Part shown: positions 34,356 through 42,855 of the stretch, piece by piece
How positions within the stretch are numbered: position 1 is the first letter of the stretch
Layout of the letters: every line of letters begins with the position of its first letter
NCBI GenBank assembly: GCA_000751555.1
Contig: CCEZ01000020.1
Coordinates: 1 to 64,000, forward strand
DNA length: 64,000 nucleotides
Direction: 5' to 3'
DNA from: Anaerosalibacter massiliensis
GTDB lineage: Bacteria; Bacillota; Clostridia; Tissierellales; Sporanaerobacteraceae
Program-made: the position numbers and the translations under genes
The notes under the pieces: generated by a model
Seen by the model: only the letters and a program-made list of their open reading frames with translations
Database searches by the model: none
Told to the model about the DNA's origin: nothing

Positions 34356-35665
34356 AAATGATAATGGTTACAGCACCTTCTAGTGGCAGTGGGAAAACTT
34401 TAGTAACATTAGGTATTATTAGAGCATTGAAAAAAAAAGGAATGAATATATGTGGATATAAAACAGGCCCAGATTATATAGATACAAAATTTTTGGGAAA
34501 GGCTTCAGGCAAGAGACCAGGAAATTTAGATATCCATCTTATGGGAGTGGATGGAATAAAAAAAGCTATTGCAATGGGGGAAGGAGAGTATGCAGTAGTA
34601 GAAGGAGCTATGGGATACTTTGATGGAATATACAATACTTTTGAAAATTCATCTTTTCAAATTTCAAACAAATTAGATATAAATTCTATACTAGTATATA
34701 CCCCTAAAGGAGAGATGTTTTCTGCAATTCCCAAAATAAAGGGTATGGTAGATTTTGAAGGCTCTAAGATTAAAGGAGTTATTCTAAATAAAGTAAACAA
34801 AAGTATGTACATGCTACTTAAAAGTCAAATAGAGAAATATATAGGAATAAAGGTCTTAGGTTTTATAGAAGAAGACAAGGCTTTAGAAATAGAAAGCAGA
34901 CATTTAGGACTAATTCAAACTGAAGAATTAGAAAATATTGAGCATACTATAGAAAAAGCTTCTACAATTATAGAGGAAAATATAGATATAGAGGAAATTA
35001 TAAAACTTATGAAAGAAGTAAAAACGCCTAGATTTATCTATCCTGAAAAAAGAAATATCAAAATAGCTATAGCTTATGACAAAGCCTTTTCTTTCTACTA
35101 TATGGAGAATTTAAAACTTTTAGAAAAAACCTGTAATGTAGAATATTTTTCTCCACTAGAAGATGAAAAATTGCCAATTTGTGATTTAGTATATATAGGT
35201 GGAGGATATCCAGAAATTTTCAAAGATGAGCTTTCAAAAAATAAAAGTATGCTAATATCTATAAGGGATTTTGTAGAAAAGGATGGATATATTTATGGAG
35301 AATCTGGTGGGTTTTTATATCTCTTAGAAAACATAGAGGGTAGCAAAATGTGCAATGTACTTAAAGGTAATGGTACTATGACAGATAAACTTGAGAGATT
35401 TGGATATATAAACGTAGAACTTTTGAAGGATTGTGTACTAGGAAGAAAAGGAGATATTTTAACTGGTCATGAATTTCATAAAACCACTGTAGATATAGAT
35501 GATGAGGATATATATAATATTACAAAGCCAATGAGCAAGAAAACTTGGAGATGTGGCCATACATATAAAAATGTATTAGGAGGATACCCACATATAAATT
35601 TTTTAGGTAATATGGAATCTTTCAATTGGCTAATGGATAAGGTGGAAAACAGTAGAGAAAGGTAG
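34352..35665 (+). CDS. cbiA: cobyrinate a,c-diamide synthase with Ser in place of the catalytic Cys
   Basis: CbiA amidates the a and c side chains of cobyrinate. The N-terminal synthetase is complete: PSSGSGKT, GYKTGPDYIDT, VVEGAMGYFDG. The C-terminal glutaminase domain is present (IAIAYDKAFSFYY, YIGGGYPEIF, GHEFHKT). The motif that should read AECGG, holding the nucleophilic Cys, reads GESGG: Ser 318, codon TCT at 35303-35305. The acceptor side thus looks able to bind and activate substrate, but glutamine hydrolysis should be lost. The length (437) is normal. Confidence 0.95.
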   Translation: MKMIMVTAPSSGSGKTLVTLGIIRALKKKGMNICGYKTGPDYIDTKFLGKASGKRPGNLDIHLMGVDGIKKAIAMGEGEYAVVEGAMGYFDGIYNTFENSSFQISNKLDINSILVYTPKGEMFSAIPKIKGMVDFEGSKIKGVILNKVNKSMYMLLKSQIEKYIGIKVLGFIEEDKALEIESRHLGLIQTEELENIEHTIEKASTIIEENIDIEEIIKLMKEVKTPRFIYPEKRNIKIAIAYDKAFSFYYMENLKLLEKTCNVEYFSPLEDEKLPICDLVYIGGGYPEIFKDELSKNKSMLISIRDFVEKDGYIYGESGGFLYLLENIEGSKMCNVLKGNGTMTDKLERFGYINVELLKDCVLGRKGDILTGHEFHKTTVDIDDEDIYNITKPMSKKTWRCGHTYKNVLGGYPHINFLGNMESFNWLMDKVENSRER

Positions 35666-35673
35666 GTATATAA

Positions 35674-36294
35674 ATGTATATTAAAAAACCTATGGATATA
35701 GAAAATAAAAGTATGGATATTATAGAAGAAGTAATGGAAGATACTAATTTTTCTTTTGAAGAAAAGGTTATTGTTAAAAGAATGATTCATACTACTGGAG
35801 ATTTTGATTATAAGAATATAGTAGAGTTTAAAGGTGATTTTTTAAATAATGCTATAGAAGGAATTAAAGGTGGAGGAATTATATATACAGATACTAAAAT
35901 GGCTTATTCAGGAATAAATAAAAATGCACTATCTAAAACAAATTGCAATTTAAAGTATTTTATAGATGATGAAAGAGCAAGAAAACTTTCAAAAGAATTA
36001 AGAACAACAAGATCTGCTTGTGCCATAGATTTAGCAGTATCTGAAGGCATAGACATGTTTGCTATAGGAAATGCTCCTACTGCACTTTTTAGACTTTTAG
36101 AACTTGTAGATGAAGGAAAGGTTAGTCCTAAGTTTATAATAGGAGTACCAGTAGGATTTGTAGGGGCTAAGGAATCAAGGGAAGAGTTAAGGAAGTATAA
36201 TATACCATCTATATCTACTGTAGGTACAAAAGGTGGTAGCAATGTAGCCGCTTCAATTGTAAACGCTCTTTTATACATGGTGGTAGGAAGATGA
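35674..36294 (+). CDS. cbiC: cobalt-precorrin-8 methylmutase CbiC
   Basis: CbiC moves the C11 methyl group to C12, giving cobyrinate. The 206 residues contain the catalytic His in VKRMIHTTGDFDY, the TDTKMAYSGI block, and a GVPVGFVGAKESREEL block with STVGTKGGSNVAAS. The start follows GGTAGG, and the stop overlaps the cbiD start. Confidence 0.95.
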   Translation: MYIKKPMDIENKSMDIIEEVMEDTNFSFEEKVIVKRMIHTTGDFDYKNIVEFKGDFLNNAIEGIKGGGIIYTDTKMAYSGINKNALSKTNCNLKYFIDDERARKLSKELRTTRSACAIDLAVSEGIDMFAIGNAPTALFRLLELVDEGKVSPKFIIGVPVGFVGAKESREELRKYNIPSISTVGTKGGSNVAASIVNALLYMVVGR

Positions 36295-37364
36295 ATGATG
36301 GAGAAATGTATGTAATTAGAGAAGGTAAAAAATTAAGATGTGGTTATACTACAGGAAGTTGTGCTGCTGGAGCAGCTAAAGGAGCAGCTTTTCTTCTTGA
36401 AGAAAAAGAATTATCTTTTGTAGAAATAGGTACTCCTGCAGGAATAGAATTGAAGCTCGAAATAAAAAACCCACAAATAGAAAATGAATGGGCATCTTGT
36501 TGTATTGTGAAAGATGCTGGAGATGACCCAGATGTAACTGATGGAATGGATATATATGCTAAAGTGAGAAAGAGAAAAGATGGGAAAGTTTTCATAGATG
36601 GAGGAGAAGGGATAGGCAGAATAAAAAGAAAAGGACTATTTGGCGAAATAGGATCAGCAGCTATAAATCCAATACCTAGAAAAATGATAGAAAAAGAGAT
36701 TAGAACTGTCTCAGATTCTGGTTATGATGTAATAATATATGCTCCCATGGGAAAAAAAATTGCTAAAAAAACTTACAACAAAAATATAGGAGTAGAAGGC
36801 GGTATTTCTATTATAGGTACAAAAGGTATAGTATATCCTATGTCAGAAGATGCCCTTATAAAGACTATCTATCTTGAGGCAGATGCAGTAATGGAAAAAG
36901 AAGGAAAGGATAATATAATTTTAGTACCAGGAAATTATGGAGAAAAAATAGCAGATTCTCTTAATTTTAAAGGTGGAAAAGTAAAGATTTCTAATTATAT
37001 AGGCGATAGCATTCTTTATATGTACAACAAGGGTTTTAAATCTATGACTCTTATAGGACATATAGGTAAATTTGCTAAATTATCTATAGGAGTATTTAAT
37101 ACTCATAGCAAGGTTTGTGATGGAAGAATGGAGGCTTTCATATATTATTTAGCTTTAAGAGGGGCAGATATGAAAGTTATTGAAAGAATAAAAAATGCAA
37201 TAACAGCTGAAGAAGCTCTAAACATTTGCATAGAAGAAGGTTATAGCGAAGTAGTCTATGATATGGAAAGTGGATGTGAAGAGAGAATTAAAAAGTATTT
37301 AAAAGATGAAAATTATTCAGTAGATGTAATTATATATTCTATGGAAAGAGGTGCTTTTATTTGA
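36291..37364 (+). CDS. cbiD: cobalt-precorrin-5B C1-methyltransferase CbiD
   Basis: CbiD adds the C1 methyl group after ring contraction. The 357 residues show LRCGYTTGSCAAGAAKGAA near the start, VKDAGDDPDVTDG, a GGEGIGRIKRKGL block and the GHIGKFAKLSIGVFNTHSK block. The ATG at 36291 overlaps the cbiC stop by 4 bp. Confidence 0.95.
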   Translation: MNDGEMYVIREGKKLRCGYTTGSCAAGAAKGAAFLLEEKELSFVEIGTPAGIELKLEIKNPQIENEWASCCIVKDAGDDPDVTDGMDIYAKVRKRKDGKVFIDGGEGIGRIKRKGLFGEIGSAAINPIPRKMIEKEIRTVSDSGYDVIIYAPMGKKIAKKTYNKNIGVEGGISIIGTKGIVYPMSEDALIKTIYLEADAVMEKEGKDNIILVPGNYGEKIADSLNFKGGKVKISNYIGDSILYMYNKGFKSMTLIGHIGKFAKLSIGVFNTHSKVCDGRMEAFIYYLALRGADMKVIERIKNAITAEEALNICIEEGYSEVVYDMESGCEERIKKYLKDENYSVDVIIYSMERGAFI

Positions 37365-37957
37365 TAACAGTAGCTGGCATAGGGCCAGGAAATCCAAAAC
37401 TTATTACAGAAGAGGTAAAAGAGGCTATAATAGATGCCGAATCTGTAATAGCATTTGGAAGAGTTTCTGAATCACTTAAAGATTTAAGAAAGGACTATAT
37501 AAAAGTAAAAAGTGTAAATGAAATATTAAATATTTTGTCTGAAAAGGAAAATGTACTAATATTAGCTTCTGGTGATCCTTGTTTCTATGGTATATTAGAA
37601 TATTTAAAGAAGAAAGATGTAAATATAGATAATGTGCTTCCAGGAATATCTTCTTTTCAGTACATGATGGGAAGGCTAAAGAAAAGCTGGAATAGAGCGA
37701 GTTTTTTGTCTCTTCATGGTAGGTATAATAAGTTGGAAAATGTAAATAATAGCCCTCTTACAATAATACTTACAGATAAAAATAATACTCCATCAAAAAT
37801 ATCAAAGTCTCTTCATAAATTAGGGTTAAAAGGGAAGATATATGCAGGATTTAATTTATCCTATAGCGATGAAAAAATTGTTTTAGTTAATATAGGAGAT
37901 GATATAGAAGACATATCTTCTTTAGCAGTGGTGGTGGTAGAAAATGAGATGGATTAG
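37361..37957 (+). CDS. cbiE: cobalt-precorrin-7 C5-methyltransferase CbiE
   Basis: CbiE is the C5 methylase half of the CbiE/CbiT system. The 198 residues follow the tetrapyrrole methylase pattern: ITVAGIGPGNPKLIT, LILASGDPCFYGI, and VLPGISSFQYMMGRL. The start is TTG at 37361, overlapping the cbiD stop. It is separate from CbiT rather than fused as in CobL. Confidence 0.93.
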   Translation: MITVAGIGPGNPKLITEEVKEAIIDAESVIAFGRVSESLKDLRKDYIKVKSVNEILNILSEKENVLILASGDPCFYGILEYLKKKDVNIDNVLPGISSFQYMMGRLKKSWNRASFLSLHGRYNKLENVNNSPLTIILTDKNNTPSKISKSLHKLGLKGKIYAGFNLSYSDEKIVLVNIGDDIEDISSLAVVVVENEMD

Positions 37958-38492
37958 AGATGAGGAATTTATAAGAGGAAATATTCCTATGACTAAATTT
38001 GATATAAGAGTTTTGGCTGTAGCTTTTCTTTCTATAGAAGAGGGAGATGTATTTTTAGATATAGGAGCAGGAACTGGTTCTATATCTATAGAGGGAGCCC
38101 TTCAAGGAGCAAAGGTTTGTGCGGTGGAAAGGGAAAAAGAAGGAATAGAACTAATTAAAAAGAATAAAAATAAGTTTAATGTAGATATAAAAATAGTTGA
38201 GGGACAGGCTCCAGATTGTATACCATCTTTAAAATTTAACAAATGTTTTATAGGTGGAAGTGGTGGTAGATTAAGTTATATATTTGAATATTTAGAAGAA
38301 AATCTAGAAAGTGAAGGTGTAGTTTGTGCCAATTTTATTACATTAAAAAATTTAAATGAGTTTATAGAGCTATTGGAGAAATATAACTATAGGAATATTG
38401 AAACAAAGCTTATTCAATCAGCTCAAACAAATAAAATAGGTCTTATAAAAGGGAATAATCCAATATTTTTAGTAAAGGGTGTGAAAAGGTGA
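37944..38492 (+). CDS. cbiT: cobalt-precorrin-6B C15-methyltransferase (decarboxylating) CbiT
   Basis: CbiT methylates C15 and removes the C12 acetate carboxylate. The 182-residue Rossmann methyltransferase starts with IRDEEFIRGNIPMTKFDIR, has the SAM loop FLDIGAGTGSISIEGA, and IGGSGGRL. It overlaps cbiE by 14 bp. Confidence 0.94.
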   Translation: MRWIRDEEFIRGNIPMTKFDIRVLAVAFLSIEEGDVFLDIGAGTGSISIEGALQGAKVCAVEREKEGIELIKKNKNKFNVDIKIVEGQAPDCIPSLKFNKCFIGGSGGRLSYIFEYLEENLESEGVVCANFITLKNLNEFIELLEKYNYRNIETKLIQSAQTNKIGLIKGNNPIFLVKGVKR

Positions 38493-39154
38493 AAAAATTA
38501 TTTGGAGTAGGGACAGGTCCAGGAGATAAGGAATATTTAACATTGAAAGCAGTAAAGGCTATGGAAAATGCAGATGTAATATTTGCTCCTAATAATAATG
38601 GAAAAAACATGGCATTAGATACAGCTAAAGATTTTATTGAAGAGAAGAAAATAGTCTTAATAGATTTTCCTATGGGAAAAGTTAAGAAAAAAGATTATAA
38701 AAAAGCGGCAGAGTTAATCAAAAAAGAAATTTCAGATGGAAAATCAGGAGTATTTTTAACTATAGGTGATCCTATGATTTATAGTACCTTTATATATTTG
38801 ATGGAGAATATAGAAGAGTTGGGAGTAGAAGTAGAAGTAGTTCCTGGTATAACTTCCTTTTTAGCAGGAGCTGCAAAAATAAAAATTCCTATTACTGTAA
38901 AAGGGGATAGATTTTTATTAGTTGATGATATAGTAGATGAGGATGTATTAGCAGAAACTGATTCTATATGTATTTTAAAAACTACTAAAAATAAAGAAGA
39001 TGTTATAAATTTACTTGAAAAAAATAGATTTTCTTATACCTATATTAAAAGATGTAGCCTTGAAGGAGAAAAGGTATTGAAAAATAAAGAGGAAATACTA
39101 GAAGATAAAGATTATATATCATTCATACTTGGAAGGAGGAAGGAAAATGATTAG
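38489..39154 (+). CDS. cbiL: cobalt-factor II C20-methyltransferase CbiL
   Basis: CbiL methylates C20 of cobalt-factor II. The 221 residues have FGVGTGPGDKEYLTLKAVKA, FLTIGDPMIYSTFIYL, and VVPGITSFLAGAAKIKIP, typical of this branch of the SAM tetrapyrrole methylases. Start GTG at 38489 overlaps cbiT by 4 bp. Confidence 0.94.
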   Translation: MKKLFGVGTGPGDKEYLTLKAVKAMENADVIFAPNNNGKNMALDTAKDFIEEKKIVLIDFPMGKVKKKDYKKAAELIKKEISDGKSGVFLTIGDPMIYSTFIYLMENIEELGVEVEVVPGITSFLAGAAKIKIPITVKGDRFLLVDDIVDEDVLAETDSICILKTTKNKEDVINLLEKNRFSYTYIKRCSLEGEKVLKNKEEILEDKDYISFILGRRKEND

Positions 39155-39902
39155 TTTTGTAGGGGCAGGACCAGGAGATGTTGATTTAATAACTATTAAA
39201 GGAAGAAAACTTCTGGAAAGAGCAGATATTGTTATATATGCAGGAAGTTTAGTATCTAAAGAACATTTGAGTTTCTGTAAAAAAGGATGCAAATTTTATA
39301 ATAGTGCATCTATGACTTTAGAAGAAGTAATAAATATAATGGAAGATGGAATAAATAAAGGTTTGAATATAGTAAGGCTCCATACGGGAGATCCAACTAT
39401 ATACGGTGCTATAAAAGAACAAATGGATATTTTAGATGAGAAGAAAATTTCCTATGAGGTAATTCCTGGTGTTAGCTCTTTTACTGCGGCTTGTTCAGCT
39501 ATAAAAAAAGAGTTTACTCTTCCAGAAGTAAGTCAAACAGTTATTCTTACTAGAATAGAAGGCAGGACTAGTGTGCCAGAAAATGAAGATTTAGAAAAAT
39601 TAGCTTCTTATGGTGCTTCTATGGCTATATTTCTTTCAGTACAACAGATAGACAATGTAGTAGAAAAGTTAAAAGACGGATATAAGAGAGAAAATGTGCC
39701 AATTGCGGTAGTTTATAAGGCTACTTGGGAAGATGAAAAGATAGTTTTAGGTACATTAGAGAATATTAGTGAAAAAGTTAAAGAGGAAGGAATTAAAAAA
39801 ACTGCTCAAATACTTGTAGGAGATTTTATATCAGGAGATTATGAAAGATCAAAGCTTTATAATCCAGAATTTACCCATGAGTATAGGAGAGCATCTAAAT
39901 GA
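39147..39902 (+). CDS. cbiF: cobalt-precorrin-4 C11-methyltransferase CbiF
   Basis: CbiF adds the C11 methyl group. The 251 residues have VGAGPGDVDLITIKGRKLL, VIYAGSLVS, VRLHTGDPTIYGAI, and VIPGVSSFTAACSAIKKEFT, plus the QTVILTRIEGRT block. The ATG at 39147, behind GGAGGAAGG, lies within the last codons of cbiL; a GTG at 39129 is less likely. Confidence 0.95.
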   Translation: MISFVGAGPGDVDLITIKGRKLLERADIVIYAGSLVSKEHLSFCKKGCKFYNSASMTLEEVINIMEDGINKGLNIVRLHTGDPTIYGAIKEQMDILDEKKISYEVIPGVSSFTAACSAIKKEFTLPEVSQTVILTRIEGRTSVPENEDLEKLASYGASMAIFLSVQQIDNVVEKLKDGYKRENVPIAVVYKATWEDEKIVLGTLENISEKVKEEGIKKTAQILVGDFISGDYERSKLYNPEFTHEYRRASK

Positions 39903-40921
39903 AAGTAGCCTGTTTATCATTTACAGACAGTGGCAGAGAAATAGGTGAACGATTATATAATTATAAAGGCAAAGATATTCAAATTGTCCATTATGTAAAT
40001 TCTAATATTGAAGGTGGTATTAAGAGTATTATTAAAGATATCGTAGAAAATTATGATGGTATAATTTTTATTTCTGCTACAGGAATAGCAGTTAGAATGA
40101 TAAGCCCATATATAATAGATAAGACTGTAGATCCAGCAATAATAGTAGTTGATGATTTAGGAAGATTTTCTATAAGTTTATTATCTGGGCATATAGGCAG
40201 AGGAAATTTCCTATGTAAGCAGGTAGCTAGTATATTAGGAGCAAGGCCAGTCATAACAACTGCTTCAGACAATAGGGGAATAGAAGCTATAGATGCATTT
40301 AGCATGAAAATGGATTATTTCATGGAAGATATGGAGTCTATAAAGGATATTACAGCAATGATGGTAAATGGGAAAAAAATTGGCTTTTATTCTGAAGACG
40401 AAAAAATTATTTCGTATGACAATATAGTAGTTATAAATAAATTTGAAGATATAGAAGATGTTAAAGATGAGGTAGATGGTTTTATACTAATAACTTCTGT
40501 TAAAAGTATAGATTTAGATACTCCTCATACTATTTTAAGACCTAAAAACTTAAATATAGGAATAGGCTGTAGAAAAGGTGTTGAAGAAGGTAGAATAGTT
40601 GAATCTGTACTGAATATTTTAAATAAAAATAATCTTTCTGAAAGGTCAATAAAATCTATTGGAACAGTAGAAATAAAAAAGTATGAAAGTGGAATTATAG
40701 AAACTAGCAAATATTTTAACTGTCCTCTCAATATTTTTACTATAGATGAGATAGAAAAAGTGGAAGATAAATTTGGAAAAAGTGATTTTGTTAAAAAAAC
40801 CATAGGTGTTTTTTCTGTAAGTGAGCCCTGTGCATATCTTTCAGGAGGAGAAATAATAGTAGAAAAAACTAGATGCAATGGTATTACAATAGCAATATCG
40901 AAGGAGGAGAACCATGGCTAA
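39899..40921 (+). CDS. cbiG: cobalt-precorrin-5A hydrolase CbiG
   Basis: CbiG opens the delta-lactone and releases acetaldehyde during anaerobic ring contraction. The 340 residues show the central IIFISATGIAVRMISPYI, DPAIIVVDDLGRFSISLLSG and a HIGRGNFLCKQVASILGA block. The C-terminal domain has NIGIGCRKGVE and SVSEPCAYLSGG. It overlaps cbiF and cbiH by a few bases. Confidence 0.95.
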   Translation: MKVACLSFTDSGREIGERLYNYKGKDIQIVHYVNSNIEGGIKSIIKDIVENYDGIIFISATGIAVRMISPYIIDKTVDPAIIVVDDLGRFSISLLSGHIGRGNFLCKQVASILGARPVITTASDNRGIEAIDAFSMKMDYFMEDMESIKDITAMMVNGKKIGFYSEDEKIISYDNIVVINKFEDIEDVKDEVDGFILITSVKSIDLDTPHTILRPKNLNIGIGCRKGVEEGRIVESVLNILNKNNLSERSIKSIGTVEIKKYESGIIETSKYFNCPLNIFTIDEIEKVEDKFGKSDFVKKTIGVFSVSEPCAYLSGGEIIVEKTRCNGITIAISKEENHG

Positions 40922-41633
40922 ATTATATGTGATAGGAATAGGTCCGGGGAGAAGAGAAAATATGACTTTAAGAGCTATAAACGCTTTAATAAAGTCTGAA
41001 GTAATAGTAGGATACACCCCTTATATAGAATACTTAGAAGAACTTGTAGAGGGAAAAGAAATAATATCTACAGGAATGAAGGGAGAAATAGAAAGATGTA
41101 AACTAGCTATTGAATCCGTAAGGGAAGGGAAAAATACTTCTATTGTAAGCACAGGTGATGCAGGCCTTTATGGAATGGCAGGCCCTATTTTAGAATTGGC
41201 AAAAGATATAGAGGTAGAAATTGTACCAGGAGTAACAGCAGCTTTTTCTGCGGCAGGTGAATTAGGTTCTCCTATTATGCATGACTTTTGCTCTATTAGC
41301 TTAAGTGATCTTCTAACCCCTTGGAGCTTAATAGAGAAGAGAATTGAAAATGCAGCTGCAGCAGATTTTGTTATAACTATATATAATCCTAGAAGTAAAG
41401 GCAGAAAAAAACATATTGAAAAAGCAGTAGAAATAATGCTTAAATATAAATCACCTTCTACACCTGTAGGAATTGTTAAAAATTCAGGAAGAGATGGACA
41501 AGAACAGATTATTACAACTTTAGGTAATATAGACTATAAAAAAATAGACATGCTTTGTGTATTGATAATAGGAAATAGTATGACCTATATAGAAAACGAT
41601 CATATGATAACGCCCAGGGGGTATGATCTTTGA
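40914..41633 (+). CDS. cbiH: cobalt-factor III C17-methyltransferase CbiH
   Basis: CbiH (CobJ family) methylates C17 and drives ring contraction. The 239 residues have YVIGIGPGRRENMTLRAINA, VGYTPYIEYLEEL, IVSTGDAGLYGMAGPILE, VPGVTAAFSAAGELGSP, and HDFCSISLSDLLTPW, signatures of this enzyme. It overlaps cbiG by 8 bp with AAGGAGGA as its ribosome site. Confidence 0.95.
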   Translation: MAKLYVIGIGPGRRENMTLRAINALIKSEVIVGYTPYIEYLEELVEGKEIISTGMKGEIERCKLAIESVREGKNTSIVSTGDAGLYGMAGPILELAKDIEVEIVPGVTAAFSAAGELGSPIMHDFCSISLSDLLTPWSLIEKRIENAAAADFVITIYNPRSKGRKKHIEKAVEIMLKYKSPSTPVGIVKNSGRDGQEQIITTLGNIDYKKIDMLCVLIIGNSMTYIENDHMITPRGYDL

Positions 41634-42373
41634 TATGGATAATAGGGGGAACTAGTGAAGCTAGAGAACTTATAGATAATATAGAAGATATAGAAGATTT
41701 TATTATAACTAGTGCAACAGAGAGTGAAAGACAATTTATAAATTCATCTAAATTAGTAGTAGGAAGAATGGCTTTAGATAAAATGCTCCAATTTATAGAA
41801 GATAAAAATATAAATCTTATAATAGATCTTTCCCATCCTTATGCAAAAGTGGTAAGTAAAAATGCAAAGGAAGCCTCTAAGACTAAAAATATAAAATATA
41901 TTAGATATATTAGATGTAAGACAAATATACCTTCTTGGGCAGTATATTTAAAAGATTATAGTGAATGTATATCTTATTTAAGAACTATTTCTGGAAATGT
42001 ATTTTTTACTACAGGTTCTAAAAATATAGGAGATTTTGAGAAAGTAAGAGGAAAAAACAGATTTGTATATAGAATATTGCCAGCCTTAGAAAGTATAGAA
42101 GAATGTAAAAAATATAATATTCATATGAAAGACATTGTAGCTATTCTAGGTCCTTTTTCCAAGGAATTTAATAAGGCCATGTTTAGGGAATATACTGCGG
42201 ATTATGTAGTTATGAAAGATAGTGGCAAAAAGGGTGGAGTATTGGAACGTATAGAAGCTTGCAAGGAGCTTGGCATAACCCCAGTAGTTATAGGAAGGTA
42301 TGAAGAGGAAGGAATAGAAAGTTTAGAGGAAATAGAAAGATTTATTAGAAATTATAATATGAAAGGAGAATAG
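41630..42373 (+). CDS. cbiJ: cobalt-precorrin-6A reductase CbiJ
   Basis: CbiJ reduces cobalt-precorrin-6A with a pyridine nucleotide. The 247 residues have IWIIGGTSEARELIDNI at the start, the DLSHPYAKVVSKNA block, FFTTGSKNIGDF and MKDSGKKGGVLERIEAC near the end. The start is TTG at 41630, overlapping cbiH by 4 bp. Confidence 0.93.
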   Translation: MIWIIGGTSEARELIDNIEDIEDFIITSATESERQFINSSKLVVGRMALDKMLQFIEDKNINLIIDLSHPYAKVVSKNAKEASKTKNIKYIRYIRCKTNIPSWAVYLKDYSECISYLRTISGNVFFTTGSKNIGDFEKVRGKNRFVYRILPALESIEECKKYNIHMKDIVAILGPFSKEFNKAMFREYTADYVVMKDSGKKGGVLERIEACKELGITPVVIGRYEEEGIESLEEIERFIRNYNMKGE

Positions 42374-42376
42374 TAA

Positions 42377-42646
42377 TTGGAAAATTCATATAAATTTTAT
42401 AGAAATACTGCTTGTAAGTATTTGCCTTGTCATAAAGTAAAAAATGAAGAAGAATTTAATTGTTTATTTTGTTATTGTCCACTTTATTTTTTAGAAGAAT
42501 GTGGAGGAAATTATCAAGATCATAAAGGAATTAAAGACTGTACAAACTGTCTTATACCTCATTCGCCAAAAGGCTATGATTATATAAATAATAAAATAAT
42601 GGAAGTAAACAGAAAGAGAATGGCTAAGATAGTTGAAGATAAATAA
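42377..42646 (+). CDS. cysteine-rich small domain protein
   Basis: The 89-residue protein holds eight Cys in the pattern of the cysteine-rich small domain family: ACKYLPCHK, FNCLFCYCPLY, ECGG and DCTNCLIPH. Such domains recur next to cobalamin genes, sometimes fused to them. Start TTG at 42377 follows AAAGGAGAA, and it closes the cbi operon 3 bp after cbiJ. It probably binds a metal or cluster. A link to cobalt handling is guesswork, though no cobaltochelatase (cbiK/cbiX) is seen in the operon. Confidence 0.8.
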   Translation: MENSYKFYRNTACKYLPCHKVKNEEEFNCLFCYCPLYFLEECGGNYQDHKGIKDCTNCLIPHSPKGYDYINNKIMEVNRKRMAKIVEDK

Positions 42647-42661
42647 TATATAGTGTATAAT
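42633..42661 (+). promoter_or_regulatory. promoter of the manganese riboswitch transcript
   Basis: TTGAAG at 42633-42638, a 17-bp spacer and TATAAT at 42656-42661. The -35 box lies within the end of the preceding gene. Confidence 0.7.
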
Positions 42662-42675
42662 ATATGAAATAAATA

Positions 42676-42780
42676 GCATTTGCTAAAAGGGAGTAGCTGC
42701 ATATATTTTGCAAATAGGGTCAACATGCTGGTAGAAATACCTGGTCCTATTTACTCTTAATAAAAAAAGAGGAGCGAGAC
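42676..42780 (+). promoter_or_regulatory. yybP-ykoY manganese riboswitch
   Basis: The two conserved metal-site loops are present: AAAGGGAGTAGC and, on the facing strand, GAAATACCTGG after GTCAACATGCTGGT. The closing GAGCGAGAC block is also there. A terminator overlaps its end. It stands before a GDT1-type exporter gene, a known target of this class. Manganese would favour read-through and export. Confidence 0.85.
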
Positions 42781-42830
42781 TTTTAGTTTAATAGGGAATA
42801 ATAAACTTATTAAACTAAAAGTCTTTTTTT
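42778..42830 (+). terminator. manganese riboswitch terminator
   Basis: GACTTTTAGTTTAATA pairs perfectly with TATTAAACTAAAAGTC around a 14-nt loop, followed by seven T residues. It overlaps the last bases of the aptamer. Confidence 0.92.
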
Positions 42831-42855
42831 ATGGAAAAGCAAAGGAGGAAAAAAC

